Positions 36,040 through 45,505 are shown, counted from the stretch's first letter. The stretch: DNA of 64,000 bases from Flavobacterium chryseum (GCF_004362015.1 NZ_SNWW01000003.1:372001-436000); one strand, 5' to 3'. Notes: a model not told the origin generated them from the letters alone. A program made the numbers and translations.

Positions 36040-38122
36040 TTGCTAATTCTTGAGCTCTGTATTTTTCTATAATTGCAAAAAATGCAATTCCTTCTTCAAT
36101 ATATTGTTTTGCAAACGCTTCACTCGGTTCATTTTGATTGATTTGATATACCAACTCTCTGAAAGTTGTTGGCAATCCGATTTTACCTGCTGCAATAAAA
36201 ACGGTGTCAAATAAATCAACAATTCCTGCGTGATTATTTGTTTTTTCGTTTTCTGAAAGCAACAATGCTTTTGCACCATTTACAAATCCGGCGTAAGCGT
36301 GGTAAATTGCATCAGACCATTTTCCTTCGTCGAAAGATTCCTGAGCAAAAGTCAATTTATCTTTGGCTTCTAACAATAAAGTAGCTACTAAATCAATTAC
36401 GACTCCGGCACATTCTCCTACTCCAACTGCTTTTACGTAGTTATCGGCATTTCCCCAATCAATGAAATCGGCTTCGGTTAAATTGGTTACATCTGCAAAA
36501 GGTTTTAAAATTTCATAGAAATATTTCTCTCCTTTTAGATCGTAATAATTCAGGAATTTTTCTCCGTTTGCATTGGCATCAAAATCATTTAAAATGGTAC
36601 GTAAAGCATCTGGTCCTCTTCTACTCGGAATTTTAATTACTTTATCAGCAAAACGACCAGCGCCATTTCCTAATTTTCCTCCGCCCAACAAAACCTGCAA
36701 AGCCGGAGCCACCAATTTTCCTGAGTTGATAGACATTCCCTGAAAACCAATTGCAGACATATTATGCTGCCCGCAAGCGTTCATACAACCCGAAATTTTA
36801 ATTTCAATTTCCTGATTGTTTAAGTATTGCGGATATTCTGCATTTAAAACTTTTTCTAGTTCCTCCGCAATTCCGGTACTACTTGCAATCCCCAAATTAC
36901 AAGTATCTGTACCGGGACATGCCGTAATATCTGCCGTAGAATTATAACCTAAATGAACAAAGTCTAATTTGGCTAATTCCTGATAAAAGAAAGGTAAATT
37001 TTCTTCTTTTATGTGACGTATTACAATATTTTGACGCAATGAAAAACGCAATTCATTGGCTCCGTAATTTTTAATTAAATCGGCTAATAATCTTGCTTTA
37101 TCAGTATAAAAATCTCCTAATAAAACTTTGATTCCAATTGCGTAATAACCGTCTTGTTTTTGTTTAATTACATTCGATTTTTTCCAGGCTTCATACGCTT
37201 TTGTATCTTCGATTGTAACTTGTGGTACTGCTAATAATGGTTCCGGAATTGGACCATCAAAAGCGGTTGTGTCAATTTCGTAAGTTTCAAATGCAATGGC
37301 CTTTTTCTCTTTTTCAACCAAATCAAGGAAAACATCTCTTCCCATTTCTTTGATTAAGAATTTCATACGCGCTTTCATTCTTTTTGCACGTTCGCCATAA
37401 CGATCAAAAATACGGATGATTCCTTCTGCTGTTGGAATGATTTGGTTCACGGGAACAAATTCCGAAAGCAATTCGGCATGCGCTGGCTGAGATCCTAAAC
37501 CTCCTCCAAACATAATTTTGAAGCCTTTTTCGCCATTTACAATTTTCGGAATAAATCCTAAGTCGTGTAAATAACTCAGCGCCGTATCTTCATCTGAAGA
37601 AGAGAACGAAATTTTGAATTTTCGTCCCATTTCCTGACAAATTGGGTTTCTTAACAAATATTGAAAAAGTCCGTGTGCGTAAGGCGAAACATCAAATGGT
37701 TCGTTTACATCAACACCAGCCAATTCGCTTCCTGTAATATTTCTAACGGTATTTCCACACGCTTCACGCAATGTAATATCGTCTTTAGCCAGATTTGCCC
37801 AAAGTTCAGGTGTTCTGTCTAAACTCACATAGTGAATCTGAATATCCTGACGCGTTGTAATATGCAAACGCCCAGTAGAATATTCGTCAGAAACTTTCGT
37901 AATACGTACCAATTGTTCGCTCGTCACTTTACCGTAAGGTAATTTGATACGAATCATTTGTACACCTTCCTGACGCTGACCGTAAATTCCGCGCGCTAAA
38001 CGAAGACTACGAAAACGTTCGTCATCAATTTTTCCTCCACGGAATAAATGAATCTTTTTTTCAAGATCGATAATCTCTTTTTGAACTATCGGATTTTCTA
38101 TTTCTGTTCTAAAACTTTCCAT
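36032..38122 (-). CDS. Sulfite (nitrite) reductase hemoprotein with C-terminal HEPN-like domain
   Basis: 696 aa. Residues 1-560 are a sulfite/nitrite reductase with two ferredoxin-like halves. The siroheme-[4Fe-4S] cysteines are TACPGTDTCNLG (around 400) and SGCMNACGQH (around 447). Residues about 575-690 form an all-helical domain (LTFAQESFDEGKWSDAIYHA, then AGFVNGAKALLL, NNHAGIVDLF) that looks like a HEPN domain. Context (cysDNH, cobA, met8-like) makes sulfite the likely substrate. The HEPN part has no clear RxxxxH nuclease motif, so a structural or nucleotide-binding role is as likely as RNase activity. Confidence 0.9.
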   Translation of the reverse strand: MESFRTEIENPIVQKEIIDLEKKIHLFRGGKIDDERFRSLRLARGIYGQRQEGVQMIRIKLPYGKVTSEQLVRITKVSDEYSTGRLHITTRQDIQIHYVSLDRTPELWANLAKDDITLREACGNTVRNITGSELAGVDVNEPFDVSPYAHGLFQYLLRNPICQEMGRKFKISFSSSDEDTALSYLHDLGFIPKIVNGEKGFKIMFGGGLGSQPAHAELLSEFVPVNQIIPTAEGIIRIFDRYGERAKRMKARMKFLIKEMGRDVFLDLVEKEKKAIAFETYEIDTTAFDGPIPEPLLAVPQVTIEDTKAYEAWKKSNVIKQKQDGYYAIGIKVLLGDFYTDKARLLADLIKNYGANELRFSLRQNIVIRHIKEENLPFFYQELAKLDFVHLGYNSTADITACPGTDTCNLGIASSTGIAEELEKVLNAEYPQYLNNQEIEIKISGCMNACGQHNMSAIGFQGMSINSGKLVAPALQVLLGGGKLGNGAGRFADKVIKIPSRRGPDALRTILNDFDANANGEKFLNYYDLKGEKYFYEILKPFADVTNLTEADFIDWGNADNYVKAVGVGECAGVVIDLVATLLLEAKDKLTFAQESFDEGKWSDAIYHAYAGFVNGAKALLLSENEKTNNHAGIVDLFDTVFIAAGKIGLPTTFRELVYQINQNEPSEAFAKQYIEEGIAFFAIIEKYRAQELANA

Positions 38123-38204
38123 TTCTCTTTAGTTGTTGGTTGTTAGTTGTTGGTTGTTGGTTTGCTGGCAGAATAACTATCAACTAAAAACCATCAACTA
38201 TCAA
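38123..38204 (-). repeat. Word-repeat leader of the sulfite reductase gene
   Basis: On the gene strand: ACTATCAACTA-like and CAACCAACAACTAACAACC words (TAGTTGATAGTTGATGG at its 5' end). Lies between cysN and the reductase ATG. Confidence 0.6.
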
Positions 38205-39449
38205 CTAGCGAATGAATCCTACTCCTGCTGTTGTGTTTGTTGCGGTATCAATTAAGATAAAAGCTCCGTTTGATTTGTTGTCGTTGTAAGCGTCAAAATA
38301 TAAAGGCTTGCTCAATTTGATAGTAACTTCTCCTATTTCGTTTATTGCTAATTGTGTAGCTTCTTTTGTTCCGGAATAATCTGTTGAGATGGTATTTTTG
38401 ATACTTTCTACTTTCGCTAAAACCGAATTGGTATTATGCTGTACAATATATTTTGTTCCTGCAACCAGTTTTTTACTGTCCATCCAGCAAACTGTTGTCG
38501 TGATTTCTTTTTCAATTTTTGGAAGTTCAGATGATTTTACAATCATATCGCCTCTTGTAACATTGATGTCATTTTCTAATTCGATTGTAATTGATGAACC
38601 TGCAACGGCTTCGTCAAATGTTTTATCGAAAAAGTGAATTTTTGATACTTTTGATTCGGTTAAAGAAGGAAGAACCGTAACGGCATCGCCAACTTTAATT
38701 GAATTTCCGTATAATTTTCCGGCGTAACCTCTAAAATCATGGTATTCTTCTGTTTTTGGACGAATTACGGTTTGAACCGGAAAACGTGCTTTTCCTGCTT
38801 CAAATACATCCGAAGAATGTAATCCTTCTAAATGTTCCAATACCGTTTGACCATCGTACCAAGGCATATTCTCTGATTTATCAACAACATTTCCGCCGTT
38901 GATTGCGCTTAACGGAATGTAACTTACGTTTTGTTCCTTGAAAGTGCTTTTTGCATTTAATGCCTGAAAATCGGCTTTGATTTTGTTGTAAACTTCTTCA
39001 GAATAATCAACTAAATCCATTTTATTGATCGCAACAATTACTTCTTTTACTCTCAATAAATTATTGATAAAAAAGTGACGGTACGTTTGCTCGATAACAC
39101 CTTTTCTGGCATCGATTAAAATAATAGAAACCTGAGAAGTCGAAGCTCCTGTAACCATGTTTCTGGTATATTCTACGTGACCCGGAGTATCGGCAATAAT
39201 GTAACTTTTCTTTGCAGTCGAAAAATAAATATGCGCAACATCAATCGTGATTCCTTGTTCTCTTTCTGCTACTAAACCATCGGTTGCCAACGAAAAATCA
39301 AGATAATCGTATCCTTTTTGTTTACTGCTTTTTTCGATTGCTTCTATTTTATCAGTCGTCAATGATTTTGTATCGTACAACAATCTTCCGATTAAAGTAC
39401 TTTTTCCGTCATCTACACTTCCTGCTGTTGCTATTTTTAAAACTTCCAT
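38205..39449 (-). CDS. cysN: Sulfate adenylyltransferase subunit 1 (GTPase)
   Basis: 414 aa EF-Tu-like GTPase that drives ATP sulfurylase. G1 GSVDDGKST (10-18), G3 DTPGH (about 93-97), G4 NKMD. It ends after the third beta-barrel domain and has no fused APS kinase (CysC). With the Fe-S type CysH this fits direct reduction of APS. Downstream of cysD. Confidence 0.96.
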   Translation of the reverse strand: MEVLKIATAGSVDDGKSTLIGRLLYDTKSLTTDKIEAIEKSSKQKGYDYLDFSLATDGLVAEREQGITIDVAHIYFSTAKKSYIIADTPGHVEYTRNMVTGASTSQVSIILIDARKGVIEQTYRHFFINNLLRVKEVIVAINKMDLVDYSEEVYNKIKADFQALNAKSTFKEQNVSYIPLSAINGGNVVDKSENMPWYDGQTVLEHLEGLHSSDVFEAGKARFPVQTVIRPKTEEYHDFRGYAGKLYGNSIKVGDAVTVLPSLTESKVSKIHFFDKTFDEAVAGSSITIELENDINVTRGDMIVKSSELPKIEKEITTTVCWMDSKKLVAGTKYIVQHNTNSVLAKVESIKNTISTDYSGTKEATQLAINEIGEVTIKLSKPLYFDAYNDNKSNGAFILIDTATNTTAGVGFIR

Positions 39450-39500
39450 TCTTATGTTTTGTTTCAGGTTTATTTTTTGTTTCAGGTTTCAAGTTTCAAG
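39450..39500 (-). repeat. Word-repeat leader of cysN
   Basis: On the gene strand ACTTGAAACTTGAAACCTGA words precede the cysN ATG. The same words occur before cysD (40503-40540). Confidence 0.6.
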
Positions 39501-39594
39501 TCGCTTACCTTTAAACTAAAATTTAAATCTGTATGTTTTTTGAATTTTACTTTCCAGTATTTTTAATTAATAATTTATAATTCACAATTAATAA

Positions 39595-40494
39595 TTAAAA
39601 ATATCCCTGTTGTTTTCTCTTTTCCATTGCAGCTTCAGAACGTTTGTCATCGATTCTGGCACCTCTTTCAGAAATAGTCGAAGTTCTGATTTCTCCCACA
39701 ACTTCCTGAATGGTTGCTGCGTAAGATTCTACAGCGGCTGTACAACTCATATCTCCAACGGTTCTAAAACGAACAATTCTTTCTTCGATTTGTTCGTCTT
39801 CTTCCTGGTATACATAAGGAGAATGCGACCAGATTAAACCGTCTCTCAAAAAAACTTTTCTTTTATGTGAAAAATAGATTGACGGAATTTCGATGTGTTC
39901 TTTTTCGATATAACTCCAAACATCTAATTCTGTCCAGTTTGAAATTGGAAAAACACGAACGTTTTGTCCATTTTCTATTTTTCCGTTCAAAATATCAAAT
40001 AACTCAGGTCTCTGATTTTTTTCGTCCCATTGTCCGAAATCATCACGAACTGAAAATATACGTTCCTTAGCTCTTGCTTTTTCCTCATCACGACGTGCGC
40101 CACCAATACAAGCATCAAACTTGAATTCTTCAATTGCATCTAAAAGTGTTGTTGTCTGTAAGCTGTTTCTACTAGAATATTTTCCGGTTTCTTCTACCAC
40201 TTTTCCTTCATCAATAGCATCCTGAACATTACGAACGATTAATTCCAATCCTAATTCTTCTACCAATTTATCTCTAAAAGCAATTGTTTCAGGAAAATTA
40301 TGTCCTGTATCAACATGCAAAAGAGGAAACGGAATCTTAGCAGGAAAGAATGCTTTTTGCGCCAAACGCACTAATGTTATAGAATCTTTTCCCCCAGAAA
40401 AAAGTAAAACCGGTTTGTCAAACTGTGAAATTACTTCTCTGAAAATGTATATTGCTTCACTCTCTAAAGCGTTTGTTTTTAATACTGAACTCAT
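39595..40494 (-). CDS. cysD: Sulfate adenylyltransferase subunit 2
   Basis: 299 aa PP-loop ATP pyrophosphatase that makes APS from sulfate and ATP. PP-loop SGGKDSITLVRLA near residue 33-45, DTGHNFPET, and the C-terminal REGARIDDKRSEAAMEKRK region (here SERGARIDDKRSEAAMEKR). The frame is open 8 residues further up (MKLFKQIK), but MSSVLKTNALESEAI matches the usual start, so 40494 is used. Confidence 0.96.
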   Translation of the reverse strand: MSSVLKTNALESEAIYIFREVISQFDKPVLLFSGGKDSITLVRLAQKAFFPAKIPFPLLHVDTGHNFPETIAFRDKLVEELGLELIVRNVQDAIDEGKVVEETGKYSSRNSLQTTTLLDAIEEFKFDACIGGARRDEEKARAKERIFSVRDDFGQWDEKNQRPELFDILNGKIENGQNVRVFPISNWTELDVWSYIEKEHIEIPSIYFSHKRKVFLRDGLIWSHSPYVYQEEDEQIEERIVRFRTVGDMSCTAAVESYAATIQEVVGEIRTSTISERGARIDDKRSEAAMEKRKQQGYF

Positions 40495-40613
40495 TTTTAT
40501 TTGTTTAAAAAGTTTCAAGTTTCAGGTTTCAGGTTTTTTCTGCCTGATCTAAATCTCTCCGCTACTATTTTATTCTCTTAATTCTTGATTCTTTACTCTT
40601 TGTTCTATTCTCT

Positions 40614-41324
40614 CTATTCTTTCTTAGCACTATGCAAACCGCATTCTTTATGGCTCGATTCCCACCACCATCTTCCGGCTCTAATATCTTCGTCTGGCAA
40701 AATTGCTCTTGTACATGGTGCACAACCTATACTTACGAATCCTTGTTTGTGCAATGCATTTTGAGGAACATTATTTTCTTTAAGATAATCTTCAACCTCT
40801 TGTAAAGTCCATTTTAATAATGGATTGAATTTTATGATTTCGAAATTTGCATCGTATTCAAATAAATTCAAATCATGTCTGTTCTCCGATTGCTCGGCTC
40901 TTAAACCTGTAATCCAAACTGAGTTTCCTGCCAAAGCTTTTCTTAATGGAATTACTTTTCGAATAAAACAGCATTCCTTTCTATTTTCTACCGACTCGTA
41001 AAAACTATTCGGACCTTTTTGTTTTAATAGATTTTCCACTGCTGTTGCTTCCGGAAAATAAACTTCAATCTGTTTTTTGTATTTTTTTAATGTTCTGTGA
41101 AAAACATCGTATGTTTCCTGAAACAATCTTCCGGTATCTAATGTAAAAATGGTAATGTCTGTATTACTTTTTGCAATGTAATCTGTAATTACCTGATCTT
41201 CCTGCCCGAATGAAGTTGAAAAAATTACTTTTCCCGGATATTGTTCTGCTAAAAAAACTAAGGTTTTTTCAAGAGAAAAATCTTTTGTTATATCTAATAA
41301 TACTGCTATATCTTTTGCATTCAT
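40614..41324 (-). CDS. cysH: Assimilatory adenylylsulfate (APS) reductase
   Basis: 236 aa. Reduces activated sulfate to sulfite. Besides the C-terminal catalytic cysteine (ECGLH, around 229) it has the two cysteine pairs ECCFIRK and GCAPCTR that bind a [4Fe-4S] cluster, so it is the APS-using bacterial type rather than the PAPS-using enterobacterial type. This agrees with the absence of an APS kinase in the cluster. Confidence 0.95.
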   Translation of the reverse strand: MNAKDIAVLLDITKDFSLEKTLVFLAEQYPGKVIFSTSFGQEDQVITDYIAKSNTDITIFTLDTGRLFQETYDVFHRTLKKYKKQIEVYFPEATAVENLLKQKGPNSFYESVENRKECCFIRKVIPLRKALAGNSVWITGLRAEQSENRHDLNLFEYDANFEIIKFNPLLKWTLQEVEDYLKENNVPQNALHKQGFVSIGCAPCTRAILPDEDIRAGRWWWESSHKECGLHSAKKE

Positions 41325-41351
41325 ATTCTCTGTCTTTCCTTATAAAAAATA

Positions 41352-42302
41352 TTACCAAAATGTAGGCAATGATATTTTCGATAATGTTTTTAAACTCAAT
41401 AATATAATCAAGATTCCTACTGCAACCATCATTGGTTTTCTTTTGATTTTATTTACAAGGAAAGCAGCCAGCGGAGCGGCCATTACACCTCCTAAAATCA
41501 AACCAATAATAACCTGCCATCCGTGAATTCCTCCAAAAATCATGAAGGTGATTCCGCTTGCAAATGAAACTGCAAATTCTGCAGCATTTACAGAACCAAT
41601 AGTGTAACGCGGGTTTCTGCCTCTTCCTAATAATGTAGAAGTTACAATTGGACCCCAGCCTCCACCACCTACAGCATCCATAAAACCTCCAAAAGCGGCC
41701 AGAAATCCTAATTTTTTGGTCTTCTTTTTAATGATATTTTTTGCTAATGCTTTTCTAATAATGATAATCGCCAAAACAATCATATAAACCGCAATAAATG
41801 GTTTAATAACATCTCCGTTAATAATATCTGATAATAAATAAGCTCCTGTAATTGAACCTAATACACCCGGAATCAGTAAATGTTTTACCAATTTTTTATT
41901 GATGTTTCCAAATCGGTGGTGCGAAATTGCTGATGCACCGGTTGTAAACATTTCGGCCACGTGAACTCCTGTACTGCTAATAACAGGCGGAACTCCGTAT
42001 GCCAATAAAAACGAAGTTGAAGTTGCACCGTAACCCATACCTAATGTTCCATCTACTAATTGTGCAAAAACACCTATGAAGAAAAAAATCAAAAGTTCCT
42101 GGTTAAAACCATCTACAAATCCACCCCAGGAAAATTCACCGTAATGATTGTATATTAATGTCGCTAACAAGCCAATCAATAAAATAACAGGTATTGTAAC
42201 CCATAATTTTTCTTTAATTGACGTATCAGGCTTAACACCATCATTATTCAGTTTCAGCTCTTTTTCCATATTGCTATGTTTTTTCTTATTATTAAAATCC
42301 AT
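41352..42302 (-). CDS. TSUP family sulfite/sulfate permease
   Basis: 316 aa (about 305 if MEKELKL is the start). Eight to nine membrane helices with the TauE/SafE/YfcA repeats (FVDGFNQELLIFFFIGVFAQ, LVDGTLGMGYGATSTS, GGFMDAVGGGGWGPI). In a sulfate assimilation cluster with no ABC sulfate transporter it may import sulfate or export excess sulfite (inference). Lies between rrf2 and cysH. Confidence 0.88.
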   Translation of the reverse strand: MDFNNKKKHSNMEKELKLNNDGVKPDTSIKEKLWVTIPVILLIGLLATLIYNHYGEFSWGGFVDGFNQELLIFFFIGVFAQLVDGTLGMGYGATSTSFLLAYGVPPVISSTGVHVAEMFTTGASAISHHRFGNINKKLVKHLLIPGVLGSITGAYLLSDIINGDVIKPFIAVYMIVLAIIIIRKALAKNIIKKKTKKLGFLAAFGGFMDAVGGGGWGPIVTSTLLGRGRNPRYTIGSVNAAEFAVSFASGITFMIFGGIHGWQVIIGLILGGVMAAPLAAFLVNKIKRKPMMVAVGILIILLSLKTLSKISLPTFW

Positions 42303-42384
42303 TATCCTATCGGCTTAGTAGATTACTTTGCAAAAGTAACACTTTTTTTTAAATTCAAATTTTTTTTTTGATAATTTTTATCGA

Positions 42385-42795
42385 TTAAAAAGCAATATCT
42401 GCGAGAGAATTACTTTCAAGTATTTTAAGCGTATTGTCCCGAACCTCAGTCATTAAGCGTCTTGCAGCGCAAGTTGACTCGTCATCACAATCATCACATT
42501 TTTCATAAAAATTGTGACTTGCGCATGGAAGCAGTGCAATTGGACCTTCGAGAATGCGATAAACTTTGGCCATACTGATATCTTTTGGGTCTTTTATCAG
42601 ATAATAACCACCGCCTTTTCCTTTTTTTGCTCCAAGAAAACCGGAGTTTCTAAGAAGTAACAATATGCTTTCTAGAAATTTTATCGAAATATGTTCGCTT
42701 CTGGCAATTTCTGCAATTTGTACAGGTTCATTGTTGTCGCGCCTGGCTAAATAAGTTAAAGCTTTAATTCCGTATTTTGTTTTCTTTGAAAGCAC
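42385..42795 (-). CDS. Rrf2-family regulator (CysR/IscR-like)
   Basis: 136 aa starting at a GTG (VLSKKTKYGIKALTYLARR). Winged helix, then a cysteine cluster CASHNFYEKCDDCDDESTCAAR. Several Rrf2 proteins bind an Fe-S cluster or sense cysteine precursors (CymR/IscR). A longer frame to 42894 exists, but a good -7 element (42875-42882) lies inside it, which rules it out. Head gene of the cys cluster and the likely regulator of it. Confidence 0.9.
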   Translation of the reverse strand: MLSKKTKYGIKALTYLARRDNNEPVQIAEIARSEHISIKFLESILLLLRNSGFLGAKKGKGGGYYLIKDPKDISMAKVYRILEGPIALLPCASHNFYEKCDDCDDESTCAARRLMTEVRDNTLKILESNSLADIAF

Positions 42796-42855
42796 TAGTA
42801 TATATTTTAGATTGCAGATTGTTGATTTTAGATTAAAAAAAACTAAAATCAACAG
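42796..42855 (-). repeat. Leader hairpin/word repeat of the cys cluster
   Basis: On the gene strand TGTTGATTTTAG and CTAAAATCAACA form a 12-bp stem around a T-rich loop, followed by ATCTGCAATCTAAAAT. It lies in the 5' untranslated region of rrf2. Confidence 0.6.
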
Positions 42856-42874
42856 CCTACAAATTATTCTACAA

Positions 42875-42882
42875 CAAAAATA
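42875..42882 (-). promoter_or_regulatory. Candidate -7 element of the rrf2-cys operon
   Basis: TATTTTTG on the minus strand is an exact TAnnTTTG match, about 80 bp before the GTG start of rrf2. Confidence 0.5.
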
Positions 42883-42945
42883 TGCTTTTTGCACGAGAAT
42901 AATAACACAATGACAAGTATATTCTACTAAATTAGTATAGTTTAA

Positions 42946-43452
42946 CTAATTTGTTTCCTCATTTCCAATTAAGCTAAATTCATGAAACGTTTTTATTTCT
43001 TCTGCTAAAGCTTTTTTATTAACTACATAGGTATCAGATAGTGTATCATGCCATCCTCTTCCATCACTTCCTAAAAAGGAAAATGCATCAAAAGGAATTA
43101 ATCTGCATAAAGTTCTTTTGAAAATGGTTCCAAAACTTGGTTTTTGTCCATTTTCATCGACTAAAATTGTTCCTGTAATAAATTTACCAATTGATCGTCC
43201 AAAAAAACCTTCCAATAAAATGTAATATGATATGAATAGTGTGAATACAATTAAATTCCATCCTAATTCACCCATATCACTTATCCAGCTGCTTAGTGAT
43301 GTCCCTCCTAATAATCCAATGAAAATTCCGAGAGCAATACAAAATAAAAAGAAAATAATTAAGAAAGCGAAAAGGTCTAAAATATAATTTAAAAAACGAC
43401 TTCCGTTGGAGGCTAATAATTTGTCGTCAATAATGTAAGTAGAGTTACTCAT
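42946..43452 (-). CDS. RDD family membrane protein
   Basis: 168 aa with three membrane helices. N-terminal RFLNYILDLFAFLIIFFLF and the later FGRSIGKFITGTILVD, as in RDD domains, ending with the conserved LIPFDAFSFL ... GWHDTLSDT segment. Function unknown; it may be a transporter accessory. Monocistronic between metZ and rrf2. Confidence 0.88.
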   Translation of the reverse strand: MSNSTYIIDDKLLASNGSRFLNYILDLFAFLIIFFLFCIALGIFIGLLGGTSLSSWISDMGELGWNLIVFTLFISYYILLEGFFGRSIGKFITGTILVDENGQKPSFGTIFKRTLCRLIPFDAFSFLGSDGRGWHDTLSDTYVVNKKALAEEIKTFHEFSLIGNEETN

Positions 43453-43642
43453 GTTGTAGTTGGTTAAGTTAATGGTTGTTAATAGTATTAAAATTCATTT
43501 TTAACAAAAATATACTTTTTACTCAAACTACAATAAAAAAGAATAACGATTTTTAACAGTAATAAAATTACAGCCAAAAATCGTTATTTATAATAAAATT
43601 TTAGACCACTTATAGGAATCTAAAATCATCAATCTAAAATCT

Positions 43643-44815
43643 TTAATCAAGCGCTTGTTTCAAATCTGCAATTACATCTTCTACAGTTTCTAAACCTACC
43701 GAAACACGCACTAAACCTTGTGTGATTCCAACTGCTAATTGATCTGCTTCAGATAATTTGCTGTGCGTTGTCGATGCCGGATGTGTTACGATTGATCTTG
43801 TATCACCAATATTGGCTGACAATGAACAAAGTTTAATTGCATTCAAAAATTTTCTTCCAGCTTCTATTCCGCCTTTAATCTCAAAAGCAATAATATTTCC
43901 TCCCAATTTCATTTGCTTTTTGGCAACTTCATATTGTGGATGCGATTTTAAAAATGGATATTTCACACTGTTTACATTCGGATGCGCTTCTAAAAACTCG
44001 GCAACTTTCAAGGCATTTTCGCAATGTCTTTCTACACGAATTGCCAAAGTTTCTAAACTTTTAGATAAAACCCAGGCATTAAACGGAGATAAAGCCGGAC
44101 CGGTATTTCTTGAGAATAAATAGATTTGTCTGATTAAATCTTCGCTTCCAACCGTAACTCCACCCAAAACACGACCTTGACCGTCAATTAGTTTTGTTGC
44201 TGAATGCACTACCAAATGCGCTCCAAATTTAATGGGTTGTTGAATGTATGGCGTTGCAAAACAGTTGTCGATAATTAAAATCAAATTGTGTTTTTTGGCA
44301 AGATCTCCTAACAATTGTAAATCGATTACATCTACACCAGGATTTGTTGGCGATTCTGCGTATAATATTTTTGTATTTGGTTTTATTAAAGCTTCAATTG
44401 TTTCCGGCTTATTGATTTCAAAATAAGAAGTTTCGATATTCCATTTTGGAAAATAAGTCACAAATAAAGCATGAGTAGAACCAAAAACACTGCTTGCAGA
44501 AACAATGTGATCACCTGAATTTAACAAAGCTGCAAAAGTTGAATATACCGCTGCCATTCCGGTTGCAAAAGCGTAACCGGCTTCTGCTCCTTCCATTTTA
44601 CAAATTTTATCTACAAATTCTGTTGTGTTCGGGTTGCTGAAACGGCTGTAAATGTTTCTTTCTTTTTCTTCTGTAAAAGAAGCCCTCATATCTTCGGCAT
44701 CTTCAAATACAAAGCTTGATGATAGGTATAATGGTACTGAATGTTCTAAATACTGCGTTCTTTCCAGTTGTGTTCTTATGGCAATAGTTTCAAAGCCAAA
44801 TTCTTCTTTATTCAT
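43643..44815 (-). CDS. metZ: O-succinyl/O-acetylhomoserine sulfhydrylase (MetZ-like trans-sulfuration enzyme)
   Basis: 390 aa PLP enzyme of the Cys/Met metabolism family. PLP lysine in LVVHSATKLIDGQGRVLGG, the DGQGRVLGG part being typical of MetZ. Further motifs are RFSNPNT, YAESPTNPG and SVGLETVEDVIADL. It would make homocysteine from activated homoserine and sulfide, as a second route beside metY at 51353. Cystathionine gamma-synthase activity is an alternative. Confidence 0.88.
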   Translation of the reverse strand: MNKEEFGFETIAIRTQLERTQYLEHSVPLYLSSSFVFEDAEDMRASFTEEKERNIYSRFSNPNTTEFVDKICKMEGAEAGYAFATGMAAVYSTFAALLNSGDHIVSASSVFGSTHALFVTYFPKWNIETSYFEINKPETIEALIKPNTKILYAESPTNPGVDVIDLQLLGDLAKKHNLILIIDNCFATPYIQQPIKFGAHLVVHSATKLIDGQGRVLGGVTVGSEDLIRQIYLFSRNTGPALSPFNAWVLSKSLETLAIRVERHCENALKVAEFLEAHPNVNSVKYPFLKSHPQYEVAKKQMKLGGNIIAFEIKGGIEAGRKFLNAIKLCSLSANIGDTRSIVTHPASTTHSKLSEADQLAVGITQGLVRVSVGLETVEDVIADLKQALD

Positions 44816-44922
44816 TGTGTTGTGTGTTTAAAAGAGTTATTTCGCAGAGATTCACAAAGTGAACATAGAGTTGCGCGTAATAGTCTTTCATTATTTAATA
44901 GGTAGTCAAGAATTTTCTAATT

Positions 44923-45348
44923 CTATAATATTTCGTTGTTTAAAACAACTTTGTATTTTATAGTTGCTGTTGGCTCTACAGTTTTAGCAACTGAACAATA
45001 TTTCTCGAAAGAAAGTTCTGCGGCGCGTTGTGCTTTTTCAGGATTGATATCGCCTTCTAAATAGAAAATTACATCAATTTCTTTAAAAGGTTTTGCTTCG
45101 TCTATTTGAACGCGGGTTCCTTCGACCTCAGCATTAAAAGAAGTGATTTCCTGACGTTGTTTTTTCAAAATCGAAATCATATCAATAGCACTGCAGCCTG
45201 CAACTCCCATCAATACTAATTCCATCGGGCTTGCGCCTAAATCGCTTCCGCCAAATTCGGCTCTGCTATCAACGTCAACTATATGTCCGCGTTCATTTTT
45301 GAGTTTAAAATGAAACGCATCGTTTACTCTGTTTAAGGTTACTTTCAT
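44923..45348 (-). CDS. OsmC family protein
   Basis: 141 aa. OsmC/Ohr-like fold with the two catalytic cysteine positions (VAGCSAIDMIS and FEKYCSVAKTV). Acts on peroxides or sulfur species. It sits between metZ and thrA on the same strand; proximity to sulfur genes is suggestive only. Confidence 0.9.
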   Translation of the reverse strand: MKVTLNRVNDAFHFKLKNERGHIVDVDSRAEFGGSDLGASPMELVLMGVAGCSAIDMISILKKQRQEITSFNAEVEGTRVQIDEAKPFKEIDVIFYLEGDINPEKAQRAAELSFEKYCSVAKTVEPTATIKYKVVLNNEIL

Positions 45349-45405
45349 TGTGTTGTTATTTTATTTTTTTGTTTTTTGTTTTATTTGATGGATTTTCCAC
45401 AATCT

Positions 45406-45505
45406 TGTCATTTCGACGGAGGAGAAATCACACTAGAAATTCCGTAAAGAATTTGGTCAATCTTTGTCGATAATCGAGTGTGATTTCTCCTCCGTCGAAA
45501 TGACA
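45406..45505. repeat. Long inverted repeat element, copy 2
   Basis: Perfect 29-bp arms (45406-45434 and 45477-45505) and a 42-nt centre, homologous to 26377-26480. Lies between the osmC-like gene and thrA. Confidence 0.85.

Noticed and set aside
42796..42894. 33-residue N-terminal extension of the Rrf2 protein, Cys-rich (YFCCRIIC)
   Set aside because: Considered as a cysteine leader peptide, but the best -7 element lies inside it and the stretch is word-repeat hairpin; not in a separate frame from rrf2.
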